A stretch of 64,000 nucleotides of DNA from positions 89,489,880-89,553,879 of the forward strand of contig NC_063162.1 of NCBI RefSeq assembly GCF_023159225.1. Direction: 5' to 3'. Origin of the DNA: Perognathus longimembris pacificus (lineage: Eukaryota; Chordata; Mammalia; Rodentia; Heteromyidae). The notes beneath the pieces were generated by a model. It did not search any database. It was not told where the DNA came from and saw nothing but the letters and a program-made list of their open reading frames with translations. This document shows, piece by piece, positions 44,806-54,094 of this stretch. The translations under genes were made by a program, and so were the position numbers. The first letter of the stretch is position 1; each line of letters begins with the position of its first letter.

Positions 44806-45760
44806 GTGGAGTGAAGGACAGAGAATGACCATAGATGCCATTGATGAGGTCATCTATGGGCTCGAGTGAGTGACCCTTCTCTGGGAAGCCCTGCCTCAGG
44901 GCTGTCCAGGCTGTCACTGGTAATCTATGGAAGGGTAGACCTCATGCCTGCAGCTGAGGCAAGACTTCTGTGCACTAGAATGGTTAGAATTGACTCTCAT
45001 CAATGTTAGGGCTCCAGAGAAGAAATACAGTCCCTCCCTCCTGACATGTCCCAGAGCAGGTACAACACCAGCCCTAGCTTTGTTGTTCAGTTCTTCCATA
45101 GACATTGTGAGCTTTCTAGCCTCCTTTCAGTAGATCCCTACCTTGGAGGGTGGGGGTAGAGAAAAGCAGAGTTGTTTTATCTGCTTGCAAAAACAAAATT
45201 CCTAACGAATGCAGAGGATCTCCATGTTGTAAGTAACCTGTTGCTTTGCTTTTCTCCAATGGAGGCAACAGCGCCTCTGTGGCAAAAATCCTGCATTGCA
45301 GCACTTGAACCTCAGTGTAGCTAGGGGTCCAGAAGACTAGGAATTCCTTCCTCCCCATCCACATGGAAGACATGGCCTTTGACAGTCACCAGGACATCTG
45401 CTTCTACAGAAAGTGCTGTGGTCACAGACATCGATACAAAGCCTGGGCAGCCGGGCAGAGCCAAGCCAGCTGTCAGTGGGACTGCCCAGCTCTCTGCTTA
45501 TTTCTTTTCCTACCTTTCTACTTTTTCCCAGGGACTGTCATGTTGTGTTTCTGCCCATTTCCACTGTCCCTGACACTTGAGCAATAAGAGAAGCAAAATG
45601 TGGAACAGAACAGATTAGGAAAGGGGAAGATCTGAGAGGAACTCCCAACTCCATAGGTTCTGCCCTTTTATATGTGGCCTTTAATGCCCACTATAAAATT
45701 TCATGTCAGGTCATGGTTGGAAGGAGGAAGCTATCACCAGTTCTACTATTAGTAATTTGT
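44806..45760. other. Unique sequence, no gene recognised
   Basis: SINE-free. Several 63-85 codon frames on both strands, none with a recognisable motif or supporting splice context. Confidence 0.4.
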
Positions 45761-45774
45761 TTTGAGTTGTATGG

Positions 45775-46240
45775 AATTTTGTCCAGCTTCTGCATTTCAC
45801 GTTTTCTTATTTAATATGTATTTCTATGGCGTGCAGAACCTAATTAAAATTCTGAGTTAATGTATCTGAACATATATTTCTATAATGTGTAAGACGACTT
45901 AATTTAGCATAATTATCATGATGAACCACATCGAACATTACAAGAAAATTGTAACCTGTCAGAAAACGAAGGCTCACATTACAGCATAGTCCTCACCCTC
46001 TGGGTCCCCTCCCCCACACAAGAGAAGCCACATAATGCACATAAATTGTCACTCACCACAATTTGATGCTGCATTGGTGATTTGATTAATTATTGTGAAG
46101 TGAAACAGCTAACAAAGAAGGGTAAATAAAAATAACTTCTTACATCCCCTAAGGGGTGTAAATGTTGAACTCCAAAGCATGACAGCAAATGTAAGCAAGA
46201 ACAATCAACAATGGAGCCAGCTGAATGAATTCACACACTT
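45775..46240. promoter_or_regulatory. Candidate conserved non-coding element, homeodomain-rich
   Basis: Repeat-free AT-rich segment with repeated TAAT/ATTA cores: cctaattaaaatt near 45,840, ttaatttagcataattatc near 45,900, tttgattaattattgtg near 46,082. It also retains a few CpGs and has no coding frame. It lies in a 1.7-kb SINE-free stretch (44,806-46,484). Suggestive only. Confidence 0.35.
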
Positions 46241-46484
46241 CAGCCTTTGAGGCTAGAAATAAGCCTGTGTGCTGGGCTGTACACTGTGGTTCTACTCAAG
46301 TGCAGGGATGACTTTTCTCTCCACTTCTCCACAACCATTAGTGTATCGTGGGTGTATGTAGCATTCTGTATGAGCCTCGACTTTTTTCCTAGACCTGCTG
46401 TGCTCATAAAACATTTCTCCACTTGGTTTGGCTTGGTTTTCTTTTCTCCTAATTTCCTTTTTTTCTAAAAAAAAAAAAAATTGT
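46241..46484. other. Unique sequence
   Basis: Nothing recognised; ends in an A14 run. Confidence 0.35.
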
Positions 46485-46721
46485 TATGCCTGTAGTGGGG
46501 TTTCAACTTAGGCCTTGTACTCTCTCTCTTGGCATTTTCTCTCAATGATGGTGTCCTACCACTTGAGCTGTGTCTCTACTTCTTTTCAGCTTCTTGCTGA
46601 TTAATTGGAGATAAGAATCTCAGATTTGTCTACTAGTTCTCAGGCTGGCTTTGAACGTCAGTCCTCAACTCTCAGCCTCCTGAGTAGCTAGGATTACAGA
46701 CGTGAGCCACTGGTGTCTGGC
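46485..46721 (-). mobile_element. B1-Geo dimeric SINE
   Basis: The complement of tail (tggggtttcaacttaggcc), A-box side (taccacttgagctgtg), linker (gattaattggagataag) and head (cctcctgagtagctagg). Confidence 0.9.
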
Positions 46722-47320
46722 ACTTCTAATTTCTTAATATGGACTGGGTAAACTCTGCAAACAAAGAGATTCCACTAAATGTTCACTAGACTTGCATCTG
46801 TATACTTCCTGGTCCATCATTCATTCACACTTGATCACCAAGCTATGTTCATATTTTACCTTTTTCCTATCCCCACCCCCAACATACTGGCCTCCAAGTC
46901 TTTATTGAGCTTCAGCCCAACGCAAGGCACAGAGCCAGCACCTATTAGGGACTTGCACATTTGTGGGAGGGAAGACCACCCCAGTATTGATCTTCCTACC
47001 CATCATCCTCTCTTAATGCTTTACCGCACCCAGCTCCCTCCCAACTTGGCTTCTCAGAGATCTCATGTCTTCTGTTCTCTCTGTCCTGCTTCCCAACATG
47101 TTGCAAAACAAAAGAAATTGTTCTGCAAAACAACCACAAAACAACACCAGAGGCAAAACTAGACAACCTAATGCATTGTGTAACTTGGCCCTTAGGACTT
47201 CTTCCTGGGCAGCTGGGCAGATCCCACCCATCATACAAGCTCCACCCCCTAGAGGTCAGTCTGTCAGTCCACCAGAGCCCACTTTAATGGATATTCAGGA
47301 GCCCTTCTCCCTGAGTTACT
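46722..47320. other. Unique sequence, no gene recognised
   Basis: A 127-codon plus frame (46,779-47,162) has Pro/Ser/His-rich, motif-free sequence and overlaps antisense frames. Not supported. Confidence 0.4.
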
Positions 47321-47330
47321 CTCCATTATT

Positions 47331-47559
47331 ATTTTTTTGGTCAGTTGTGGGGCTTGAACTCAGAGCCTAGGAGCTGTCCCTCAGATTTTCTGCCCAAGGT
47401 TAGTGCCCTAGTGCTTTGAACCACAGCTCCACTTTCAGTTTTCTGGTGGTTAATTGGAGATGAGAGTCTCATGGACTTTGCTGACTGAGCTGACTTCAAA
47501 CCAAGATCCTCAGATCTTCAGCCTCCTGGGTAGCAGGATTACAGGCCACTGGTGCCTGG
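47331..47559 (-). mobile_element. B1-Geo dimeric SINE with target duplication
   Basis: Complete minus-strand copy bounded by exact 10-bp repeats ctccattatt at 47,321-47,330 and 47,560-47,569. Confidence 0.93.
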
Positions 47560-47649
47560 CTCCATTATTCTTACAGTCTCCCATTCTGGTACAGCAAATA
47601 TCATCATCACATTTATTTTTATTTTTTAATATATTTTTGTGGCGGGGTT

Positions 47650-47738
47650 TTAATTTTTTTTTTTTTTTTTGCATTACTAGGGTTTGAACTCAGGGCTTCA
47701 CACTTGCTAGACAGACACTCTACCACTGAGTCATTCTT
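47650..47738 (-). mobile_element. dID-like SINE fragment
   Basis: A T-run then ctagggtttgaactcaggg and cactctaccactgagtc: the complement of a tRNA-like monomer with its A tail. Confidence 0.7.
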
Positions 47739-47739
47739 T

Positions 47740-47960
47740 TTTTTTTTTTTTGCCAGTCCTAGGGCTTGAACTTGTCTCACCTCATAATCCTACCAGGAGG
47801 CTGAAAGCTGAGAATCCCAGTGTGAAGCCAGTTTGGGTGGACAAGCCCATGAGATGCTTAGCTCCAATCAACTAGCAAAAACTAGACGTTGTGGCTCAAA
47901 TGAACAAAAAAGCTAACCAAGAGCACAAGGTCCTGAGTTCAAGTCCCAGTACCAGCACGT
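47740..47960. mobile_element. Back-to-back SINE rearrangement
   Basis: 47,740-47,779 is the end of a Geo tail in minus orientation (T-run, gccagtcctagggcttgaac). At about 47,780 it switches directly into a plus-oriented B1-Geo copy lacking its 5' end (cctaccaggaggctgaaagc, tccaatcaacta, gagttcaagtcccagtacc). No intervening sequence is seen. It may be an inversion or a template switch during insertion. Confidence 0.65.
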
Positions 47961-48006
47961 ACGCATACACACATACACACACACACTGCACACAAACACA
48001 CACACT
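47961..48006. repeat. (CA)n-rich SINE tail
   Basis: Imperfect CACA/TACA units continue directly from the SINE end at 47,960. Confidence 0.85.
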
Positions 48007-48631
48007 ACAAACACCTTACCATCCTTGTTTTCCTAAAAAGACTGATCTCAGATAAATGCTTGAGGGCAAAGAGGGACTTCATGTCTCTTTGGCTCAGAAC
48101 AGGCTGCCAATTCAGACTATGCATGTTTAATAGCTTCTGGCTGGTGTGTGAGGTTCAGAGGGCTGTGGACTGTGACTTCACGCAGATTCAAACCAGCTTG
48201 TCACTGAACCATCAGATTCAGCCACTTTTCAGAAGAACAGGGTGCCAACATTTTTCTTTGGCATTGTGCTTAGTGGGCATCTGGTCTTAGTAACAGAAAG
48301 TACTCAATTTCACCAAGCCACTCATGCATCCCCACAGCCTTCATAAAGCCAGAAGTGGAGCAGGAGAGCAATATGATGGAGTGTTTTACACACACACACA
48401 CACGCACACACACGCACGAACACACACACACAGAGCTACTGTGAGAAACTTCCTCAGTCCACGACTCATGACAATATGGAGGAAATGCAGTTATATCACA
48501 TTAAGGTTTTTAAAAATATGCAATCAATTTTCAATTTGCCTCAAACTGTAAGCAAACATACAGATAGCACAGGGTTCAAAAGTCAGTTTCTATTTGAATT
48601 TACTAATGTTGGTATTAAATCACTATTAGCT
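48007..48631. other. Unique sequence with (CA)n array
   Basis: The CA/CGCA array at 48,389-48,431 is preceded by a short Geo-like remnant (agccagaagtggagcagg). Nothing coding recognised. Confidence 0.45.
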
Positions 48632-48750
48632 TTTTTTTGAGACAGGTTCTTACTATATAACCCAGCTGGCCTTGAGCTTGTGGTCCTCTTTAGCTCTACC
48701 TCCTAAATACTGGGATTACAGGTATGTACCACCATACTTGGTGAAATCCC
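48632..48750 (-). mobile_element. B1 monomer SINE
   Basis: Classic minus-strand B1: a T-run, gagacaggttcttactatat, aacccagctggccttgagc, actgggattacaggtatg. Confidence 0.88.
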
Positions 48751-49169
48751 CATTAACTGTTTATTCTCCATTAACTCTTACTTTTGCTAGTATACCTGCA
48801 ACCATCTCATACTCAGGTGATGTCTGGTACCATGATTAGAGAGGTGGAAACACAGCAAGGACATCAGGGTTGAACATAAGTTCATCAAAGAGGCCAGGGC
48901 CACGGAGAGTGCTGGAGATGATGGTTGGCAGGGTCTGATGGATCACTGCCCAAAATGGGCTCCAATGTGGGACACTCATCTAATGTGGTAATGGGAGCAA
49001 TAGGCTGAGCCAGTGCCTTCCTGTGCAGACAAGTTCTGATTCTCTGCTCACCACTTGGCCCTCTGATGATTTGACCCTTTTACAGCTTATCTCCATGGAA
49101 TAGTTGTGTTCTTGACAGGAAAGAATGTGCCCATCCTGTGTCTTTCTCCTTCCCACAGGGAGACTCGGG
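48751..49169. other. Unique sequence
   Basis: Nothing recognised. Confidence 0.35.
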
Positions 49170-49359
49170 TAGATACAGCCAGGAGCCTGAGGCCTAGAAG
49201 ATTGTGTTTCAAAGCCAGCCCAGGCAGAAAAGTCTGTGAGACTCACTCTCCAATTAACCAGCAAAATGCTGGACTGGAGGCATGGTTCAAGTAGTAGAAT
49301 GGCAGCCATGAGCAAGCAGACCTGAATGAGAGTACAAGGTCCTGAGTTCAATCCTTGGT

Positions 49360-49360
<1 letters not shown>
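49170..49360 (+). mobile_element. B1-Geo SINE ending in (AC)n
   Basis: The head remnant (aaagccagcccaggcag), linker (tctccaattaaccagc), and Geo tail ending gagttcaatccttgg are followed at once by an AC array. Confidence 0.82.

Positions 49361-49409
<49 letters not shown>
49361..49409. repeat. (AC)n microsatellite at SINE tail
   Basis: About 24 pure AC units in continuity with the SINE 3' end. Confidence 0.97.
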
Positions 49410-49411
<2 letters not shown>

Positions 49412-50220
49412 TGAATAGAAGAACCAAGGTCCCCAATACCATGGAAGTCTCCAAATCATCCTAGACTGATTCTTAGTGATCGCATGCTGCTGAAATCGTT
49501 ATTATTTGCTTTATTTGTGACATCACAGAAAGTGTGCCTTAACTAGTGCAGTTCATCTCCTGCTGTTAAGCCTCCAGCCCACATCTTCCCTCTCATCACA
49601 CCAGGACCTTGGCACGGGAGACACCAAGGCAAGCTAACACAACCATACAAGGCACTAGGGTCACAGTTTAGGCATCATCAGAATGTGTCACAGACAGAAC
49701 ATGAGAAGAAGAAAATGGAATCTCAGCTGAAGAAATAACAGTTGGAGACATGGCTCAACTGGTAAAGTACAAGCCAATGAGCAAAAGCATCAGGTACCAA
49801 CCAAGATTGAGTATGGGTCTCAGACCTAGAGAAATGAAAAGCAATATACACGGGACAAGTTAAAAGGGGCAAAAAAGTAACCACCACTACATCTAATAGT
49901 TTGTTCTGTGTTAGCACATTAAGGGATTACTAAAATTAATCCTAATAGCTGTTGGCAAGTGACTTTGTGGGATTTATCGTATCTCTGCTTTTACAAATAC
50001 ATAAGTCCAAGCATAGAGAGTTTAAAAATTTTGCCCCAAGAAACACAGCTAGAAAATGCTAAGGTAGAAATCAAATTCATTTCTCTTTGAATCCAACCCA
50101 TGATAGTGGCAAAGCAAGCCCCAGCAAGAGCCAGACTTTCTCACTCTGGATATAAGACTCTGCTGGGCAGGGACTAGACTGGAAAGTCAGGATTCTGCTT
50201 TCAGAAGATGCTCTAGAGCT
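49410..50220. other. Unique sequence with tRNA-like SINE scrap
   Basis: 49,740-49,800 (catggctcaactggtaaagt) looks like a Geo/ID A-box remnant. The rest is unrecognised and non-coding. Confidence 0.4.
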
Positions 50221-50404
50221 GGGGGCACTGGTGGTTCATGCCTGTCAGCTACTCAAGAGGCAAGAAAGCCCATGAGACTCTTACTTCCAATTAACCACCA
50301 AAAACCAGGAAGTGGAGCTGTGGCTTAAGTGACAGAACACTAACCTTGAGTGAAAAAATACCCAGGCCCTGAGTTCAAGCCCTAGTACCAGCATACACAC
50401 ACTC
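50221..50404 (+). mobile_element. B1-Geo SINE with internal deletion
   Basis: The head is shortened (cctgtcagctactcaagagg runs straight to aagaaagcccatgagac), then the linker ttccaattaaccacc and a Geo tail ending gagttcaagccctagtacc and a CA-rich end. Confidence 0.82.
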
Positions 50405-50639
50405 ATACAGAATACGTTCCAATACACTTACTTGACTTCTAAATTACTTTTGGGCAAAAGGGAGGAATTATTCAGAACTTCAGTAAAACTTCATCAGATC
50501 ATTTACTTGTAGCACAACAAACGTCTGACTTCAATATAGAACTTTCTACAGAATAACTCAGGAATCTGAGCAACTTGAGCTTACAGCCTGTTCTTTGACT
50601 ATTGTCAAAATCCCACTAAGTTTCATCATAATATCCATT

Positions 50640-50720
50640 TTCCTTCCTTCCTTCCTTTCCCCCCTCTTTCTCCCCCTCCCTCCCTCCCTTCCCTCTCTCC
50701 CTCCTTTCTTTCTTTCTTTT
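50640..50720. repeat. (CCTT)n/(CCCT)n pyrimidine tract
   Basis: Imperfect pyrimidine tract flush against the tail side of the next minus-strand SINE. Confidence 0.9.
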
Positions 50721-50721
50721 T

Positions 50722-50945
50722 CAGTCCTTGGGCTTAAACTCAAGGCCTGACTGCTGTCCTTTAGCTTCTTTTCACTCAAGGCCAGCATTCTACAACTTGA
50801 GCCACACCTCCAATCCAGCTTTTTGGTAATTAATAAGAAATAAGAGTTTAATGGACTTTCCTGCCTGGATTGGCTTTGAACTATGGTCCTCAGATTTCAG
50901 CCCCTTGAGTAGCTTGAGCTACCAGGCTTGAGCTACCAACACCTG
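50722..50945 (-). mobile_element. B1-Geo dimeric SINE
   Basis: The complement of tail (cttgggcttaaactcaagg), A-box side (ctacaacttgagccacacc) and head, with a small duplication (gagctaccaggctt) near 50,915-50,940. Confidence 0.87.
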
Positions 50946-50961
50946 GCTGGCTTCACTTTTT

Positions 50962-51161
50962 TTTTTTTTTTGCCAGTCCTGGGCCTTGGACTCAGGGCCT
51001 GAGCACTGTCCCTGGCTTCTTCCCGCTCAAGGCTAGCACTCTGCCGCTTGAGCCACAGCACCGCTTCTGGCCGTTTTCTGTATATGTGGTGCTGGGGAAT
51101 CGAACCTAGGGCCTCGTGTATCCGAGGCAGGCACTCTTGCCACTAGGCCATATCCCCAGCC
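50962..51161 (-). mobile_element. Young IDL-Geo SINE, minus strand
   Basis: Complete copy with exact 15-bp target duplication (ctggcttcacttttt, 50,947-50,961 and 51,162-51,176). On its own strand it carries the variants ttgagcgggaagaagcc and ctcggatacacgagg. The duplicated target begins in the end of the neighbouring SINE. Confidence 0.96.
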
Positions 51162-51176
51162 CTGGCTTCACTTTTT

Positions 51177-51236
51177 AAAAATGTAATTTTATTCTTATTA
51201 TAAAGGTATTGTACAGAGGGGTTGCCATTTTTTATT
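51177..51236 (-). mobile_element. LINE-1 3' end scrap
   Basis: attataaaggtattgtacag and aggggttgcc match the 3' end of the truncated L1 at 31,686. A minus-strand stub between two SINEs. Confidence 0.5.
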
Positions 51237-51240
51237 TTGG

Positions 51241-51449
51241 TGTGTGTGTGCTGGTCTGGGGCTTGAACTCAGGGCCTCACGCACTTGCTTGGCATTCTGC
51301 CTCTTGAGGCACACCTCCATTTCTGCCTTCTTGCTGGTTAATTAGAAATAAGTGTCCTTTAGACTTTTCTACCTGTTTTGAACCTCAATCCTCAGCTCTC
51401 AGACTCCTGAGTAGCTAGGATTACAGGCTTGAGCCACCAGCACCCAGCT
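51241..51449 (-). mobile_element. B1-Geo dimeric SINE
   Basis: A short GT run, then tctggggcttgaactcaggg, the linker complement gttaattagaaataagtg and the head complement ctcctgagtagctagg. Confidence 0.88.
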
Positions 51450-51943
51450 ACAGCTACAAGGTTGTCAGTGGTTTTAACCTAATGACATTATTTAGTGACT
51501 ATCTGGAAATGACTTCATATTGCAAGTATTTGGACTACTTAAAAATAAGTTTTAAGCTTCTAAATTAGACTTCTACTTGTTCACTGCTGGTTCTTAGAGT
51601 ACACATTGGGTGGACACCCCACCAGGCATAGAGCCTGCCCCTGAAGATATGCCTGTTAGTGTGGAACATGCAAATTCCTATCACCAGAACTCACATAGAA
51701 CTCAGTGGATGAAATCATGAAGGGGGGCCTTGGTGTGTGGAGGAAAGAGCATCCCCACTGTGGGAGTTGTTCTTGGCCTTTCTCAAGAACCAGGTGTGTG
51801 GAGCACCCCCATCTTTTCTCCCTCTCTACTCCCAGGAGAGACTCCAGGGAGAAAACTTTTAGAGCCATACATGATATTCTGATAATTCTTTCTGAAACAC
51901 AGTATAAAAACGTTATATTTTTGTGCCCCAAAATTGAACCAGC
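51450..51943. other. Unique sequence
   Basis: Nothing recognised. A 141-codon plus frame starts here but its C-terminal third is SINE sequence. Confidence 0.4.
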
Positions 51944-51959
51944 AAAGCTCTTTTTCCTG

Positions 51960-52166
51960 GGACTGGGGATATGGCCTAGTGGCAAGAGCGCTTGCCTCAT
52001 CTACTTGAAGCCCTGGGTTCGATTCCCCAGCACCACATATACAGAAAACGGCCAGAAGCGGTGCTGTGGCTCAAGTGGCGGAGTGCTAGCCTTGAGCGGG
52101 AAGAAGCCAGGGACAGTGCTCAGGCCCTGAGTCCAAGGCCCAGGACTGGCCAAAAAAAAAAAAAAA
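51960..52166 (+). mobile_element. Young IDL-Geo SINE, plus strand
   Basis: Complete copy with an exact 16-bp target duplication (aaagctctttttcctg at 51,944-51,959 and 52,167-52,182). The left monomer has good Pol III boxes: A box tggcctagtgg (51,972-51,982) and B box ggttcgattcc (52,016-52,026). The right monomer has an A-box-like tggctcaagtgg (52,067-52,078). It shares the gcgggaagaagcc variant with the copies at 50,962 and 55,505. Confidence 0.97.
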
Positions 52167-52354
52167 AAAGCTCTTTTTCCTGAAACACCTGCTATTCATC
52201 AGTGTGGCAGGACAGGTAAAGTTACCTAGGGAAAAATCTATGAAGCAAAACTAGCTTGGTTATTTTTAGAGTCTAGAAAATGTTTGATTAATTTTAGGAA
52301 GAGCAGGAGAAAAATGTGTATGTTAGAGGATGGATACGTGTGTGTGCGTGTGTG

Positions 52355-52425
52355 CTGGGGATGTAGCTCAGTGGTAGAGTACTTACTAGCAAATACCAGT
52401 CCTGTCTCAAGCCCCAGGACATCAT
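52355..52425 (+). mobile_element. ID-like tRNA-derived SINE fragment
   Basis: gctggggatgtagctcagtgg, shown here in part, resembles the start of tRNA-Ala/ID elements, ending at ctcaagccccagg. It has no Geo half and no intact acceptor structure, so it is not called as a tRNA gene. Confidence 0.65.
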
Positions 52426-52479
52426 GTGGCTTTTCTTTAGTAAGTATATCTCCAAGATACTGTGTTAGTGATTTAAGGT

Positions 52480-52590
52480 AGATATGGTGGCACACACTGT
52501 AATCCAGCACTAGGAAGGTTGAGGTAGGATTATGAATTGAAGGCCATCCTGGGCTGCACAGACTATCTCAACAAAGCAAGCAAAACCCCT
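52480..52590 (+). mobile_element. B1 monomer SINE
   Basis: atatggtggcacacactgta, gttgaggtaggattatg, ggccatcctgggctgcac: classic B1. Confidence 0.85.
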
Positions 52591-52756
52591 ACCTCATTAG
52601 GAAATGGAGACAGCTTAAGGAAATCAACTGAACATACGACATATATTCAATTCCTTAATTTTTAACTTTTCAACTGTTAAAAAAAAAACTTCTGGAAATA
52701 ACTAGTCAGGGTCCTTCCAACTCACAGAAAGGATTACATATAAAGAATTAAATTAC

Positions 52757-52782
52757 ATATATATATATATATATATATATAT
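52757..52782. repeat. (AT)n microsatellite
   Basis: Thirteen AT units, cruciform-prone. Confidence 0.95.
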
Positions 52783-52909
52783 GAGAATGACAGCATTTTA
52801 GAATATTTGTGGCATTATAGTTACTAAGATGATATGAAATATGGGTTGTGTTTTGTTTTGTTTTTAACAAATTCCAGGACCATCAGGAATGCCTCATTCT
52901 GGGCATTTC

Positions 52910-53250
52910 CTTGCTCATGGCTGTAATCTTAGCTACTTGGGAGGCTCGGAAGGGAGGATTGTGGTTTGAGGAAGTCTTCTCAATCCATACCTGGGTGTGG
53001 TGATGTGTGCCTTTTATCTTAAACTTACATGGGAGGCTAAGACTGGGAGGATCACAGACCCAGGCCAGCCCAGGCAGAAAAGTCTGTGAGACTTCACCTT
53101 AATGAAAAGAAACGACACATACCTGCCTTTTCATGGCCCAGGCTCATGCCTGGGCAGGAAGTAAGACCCTGTCTCAATAATAACCAGTGCAAAATAAAAG
53201 GGTTGAGGACAAAGCTCAGCAGTAGGTGTGATTTTGAACAGACTAGCAAC
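52910..53250 (+). mobile_element. Old two-headed B1-like composite SINE
   Basis: Two 7SL-like segments in tandem (gctacttgggaggctcgg; cctgggtgtggtgatgtgtg, then gggaggctaagactgggagg), followed by gaccctgtctcaataataac and an ID-like end (ggttgaggacaaagctcagc). Boundaries approximate. Confidence 0.55.
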
Positions 53251-53276
53251 AACGGTATGTGAATTCAAAAGGCTCT

Positions 53277-53372
53277 AGGCCAGATGAGGTGGCTCATGCC
53301 TGTAATCCCAGCACTTTGGCCACTGAGGGAGAAGGATTTCACTGCGTAGTGAAACCCCATCTCAAACAACAC
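53277..53372 (+). mobile_element. B1 monomer SINE
   Basis: ggccagatgaggtggctcat, gcctgtaatcccagcactt, gtgaaaccccatctc: a B1/Alu-like monomer. Confidence 0.85.
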
Positions 53373-53790
53373 AGTTGAATGTGTTGAGTATGTGATGTGA
53401 ACTTTGCAAACAAACAAAAAAAAATCACAGGAGCTCAGAAAATTCCTTGAAGACCAGAGAGAAGAAACCATGGTGAACAAAATTTATTCCTTAGAGAGAT
53501 ATTTGAGCAATTCTGGTTTGCTTTATTGCATCTCCCTCTTCCCCCGATTTTTCAAATTTTCATGATGAGCATATCCTATTCCCTTTCTTTTTCATCCCCA
53601 TCCCATCCCATCCCTCACCTCCTCATTCCCCTGTGCCAGGTTCTGAGACACAAGTATGTATAACAGAGGCCTCTGAGGATGCAGTACACATACCTTAGGA
53701 CTTCTGAAGTGCACCTATAGACACACTGAAGGATTCCTTTCCCAAACCACCAAGGACAGGAGCAGAACAGAGGGGGCTATTCTGATATTG
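53373..53790. other. Unique sequence
   Basis: Nothing recognised. Confidence 0.35.
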
Positions 53791-53792
53791 CT

Positions 53793-54094
53793 TACCATCA
53801 CCACCAAAACTGCCACCACCACTTCACCATCACCATCAAAATTACCATCACAATCACCAACACCATCCCTGATCAGCACCATCACCTCCACCACTCTGCC
53901 ATCATTGTCACTACCACTTTATCATCATTTTCACCAGCACCATCATCAATCACCACCACCACTATCACTACCACCACTATCATTATCACTACCACCATCA
54001 TTGCCACTCCTTCACCACAACCATTAGCATCATCACTAACACCATCATCGCCACCCCTTCACCACAACCATCATCACCATCACCACTACCATCT
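53793..54094 (+). repeat. (CAY)n cryptic trinucleotide repeat
   Basis: About 300 bases dominated by CAC, CAT and CAA triplets with longer internal near-repeats (for example accacaaccat near 54,015 and 54,061). Interrupted throughout, so it is old or slowly evolving. The Thr/Ser/Pro/His-rich frame through it is not a gene. Confidence 0.93.

Noticed and set aside
46779..47162. 127-codon frame resembling a small secreted or Pro-rich protein
   Set aside because: Composition is unremarkable for pyrimidine-rich non-coding DNA, and overlapping antisense frames of similar size exist.
51705..52130. 141-codon plus-strand frame
   Set aside because: Its last third translates an IDL-Geo SINE, and the first part has no motif.
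52355..52425. Possible tRNA gene
   Set aside because: It has ID/tRNA-Ala-like A and B box regions but no complementary acceptor stem could be built; it fits an old ID fragment.
53788..54027. Thr/Ser/Pro/His-rich frame
   Set aside because: It is a translation of the CAY triplet repeat.
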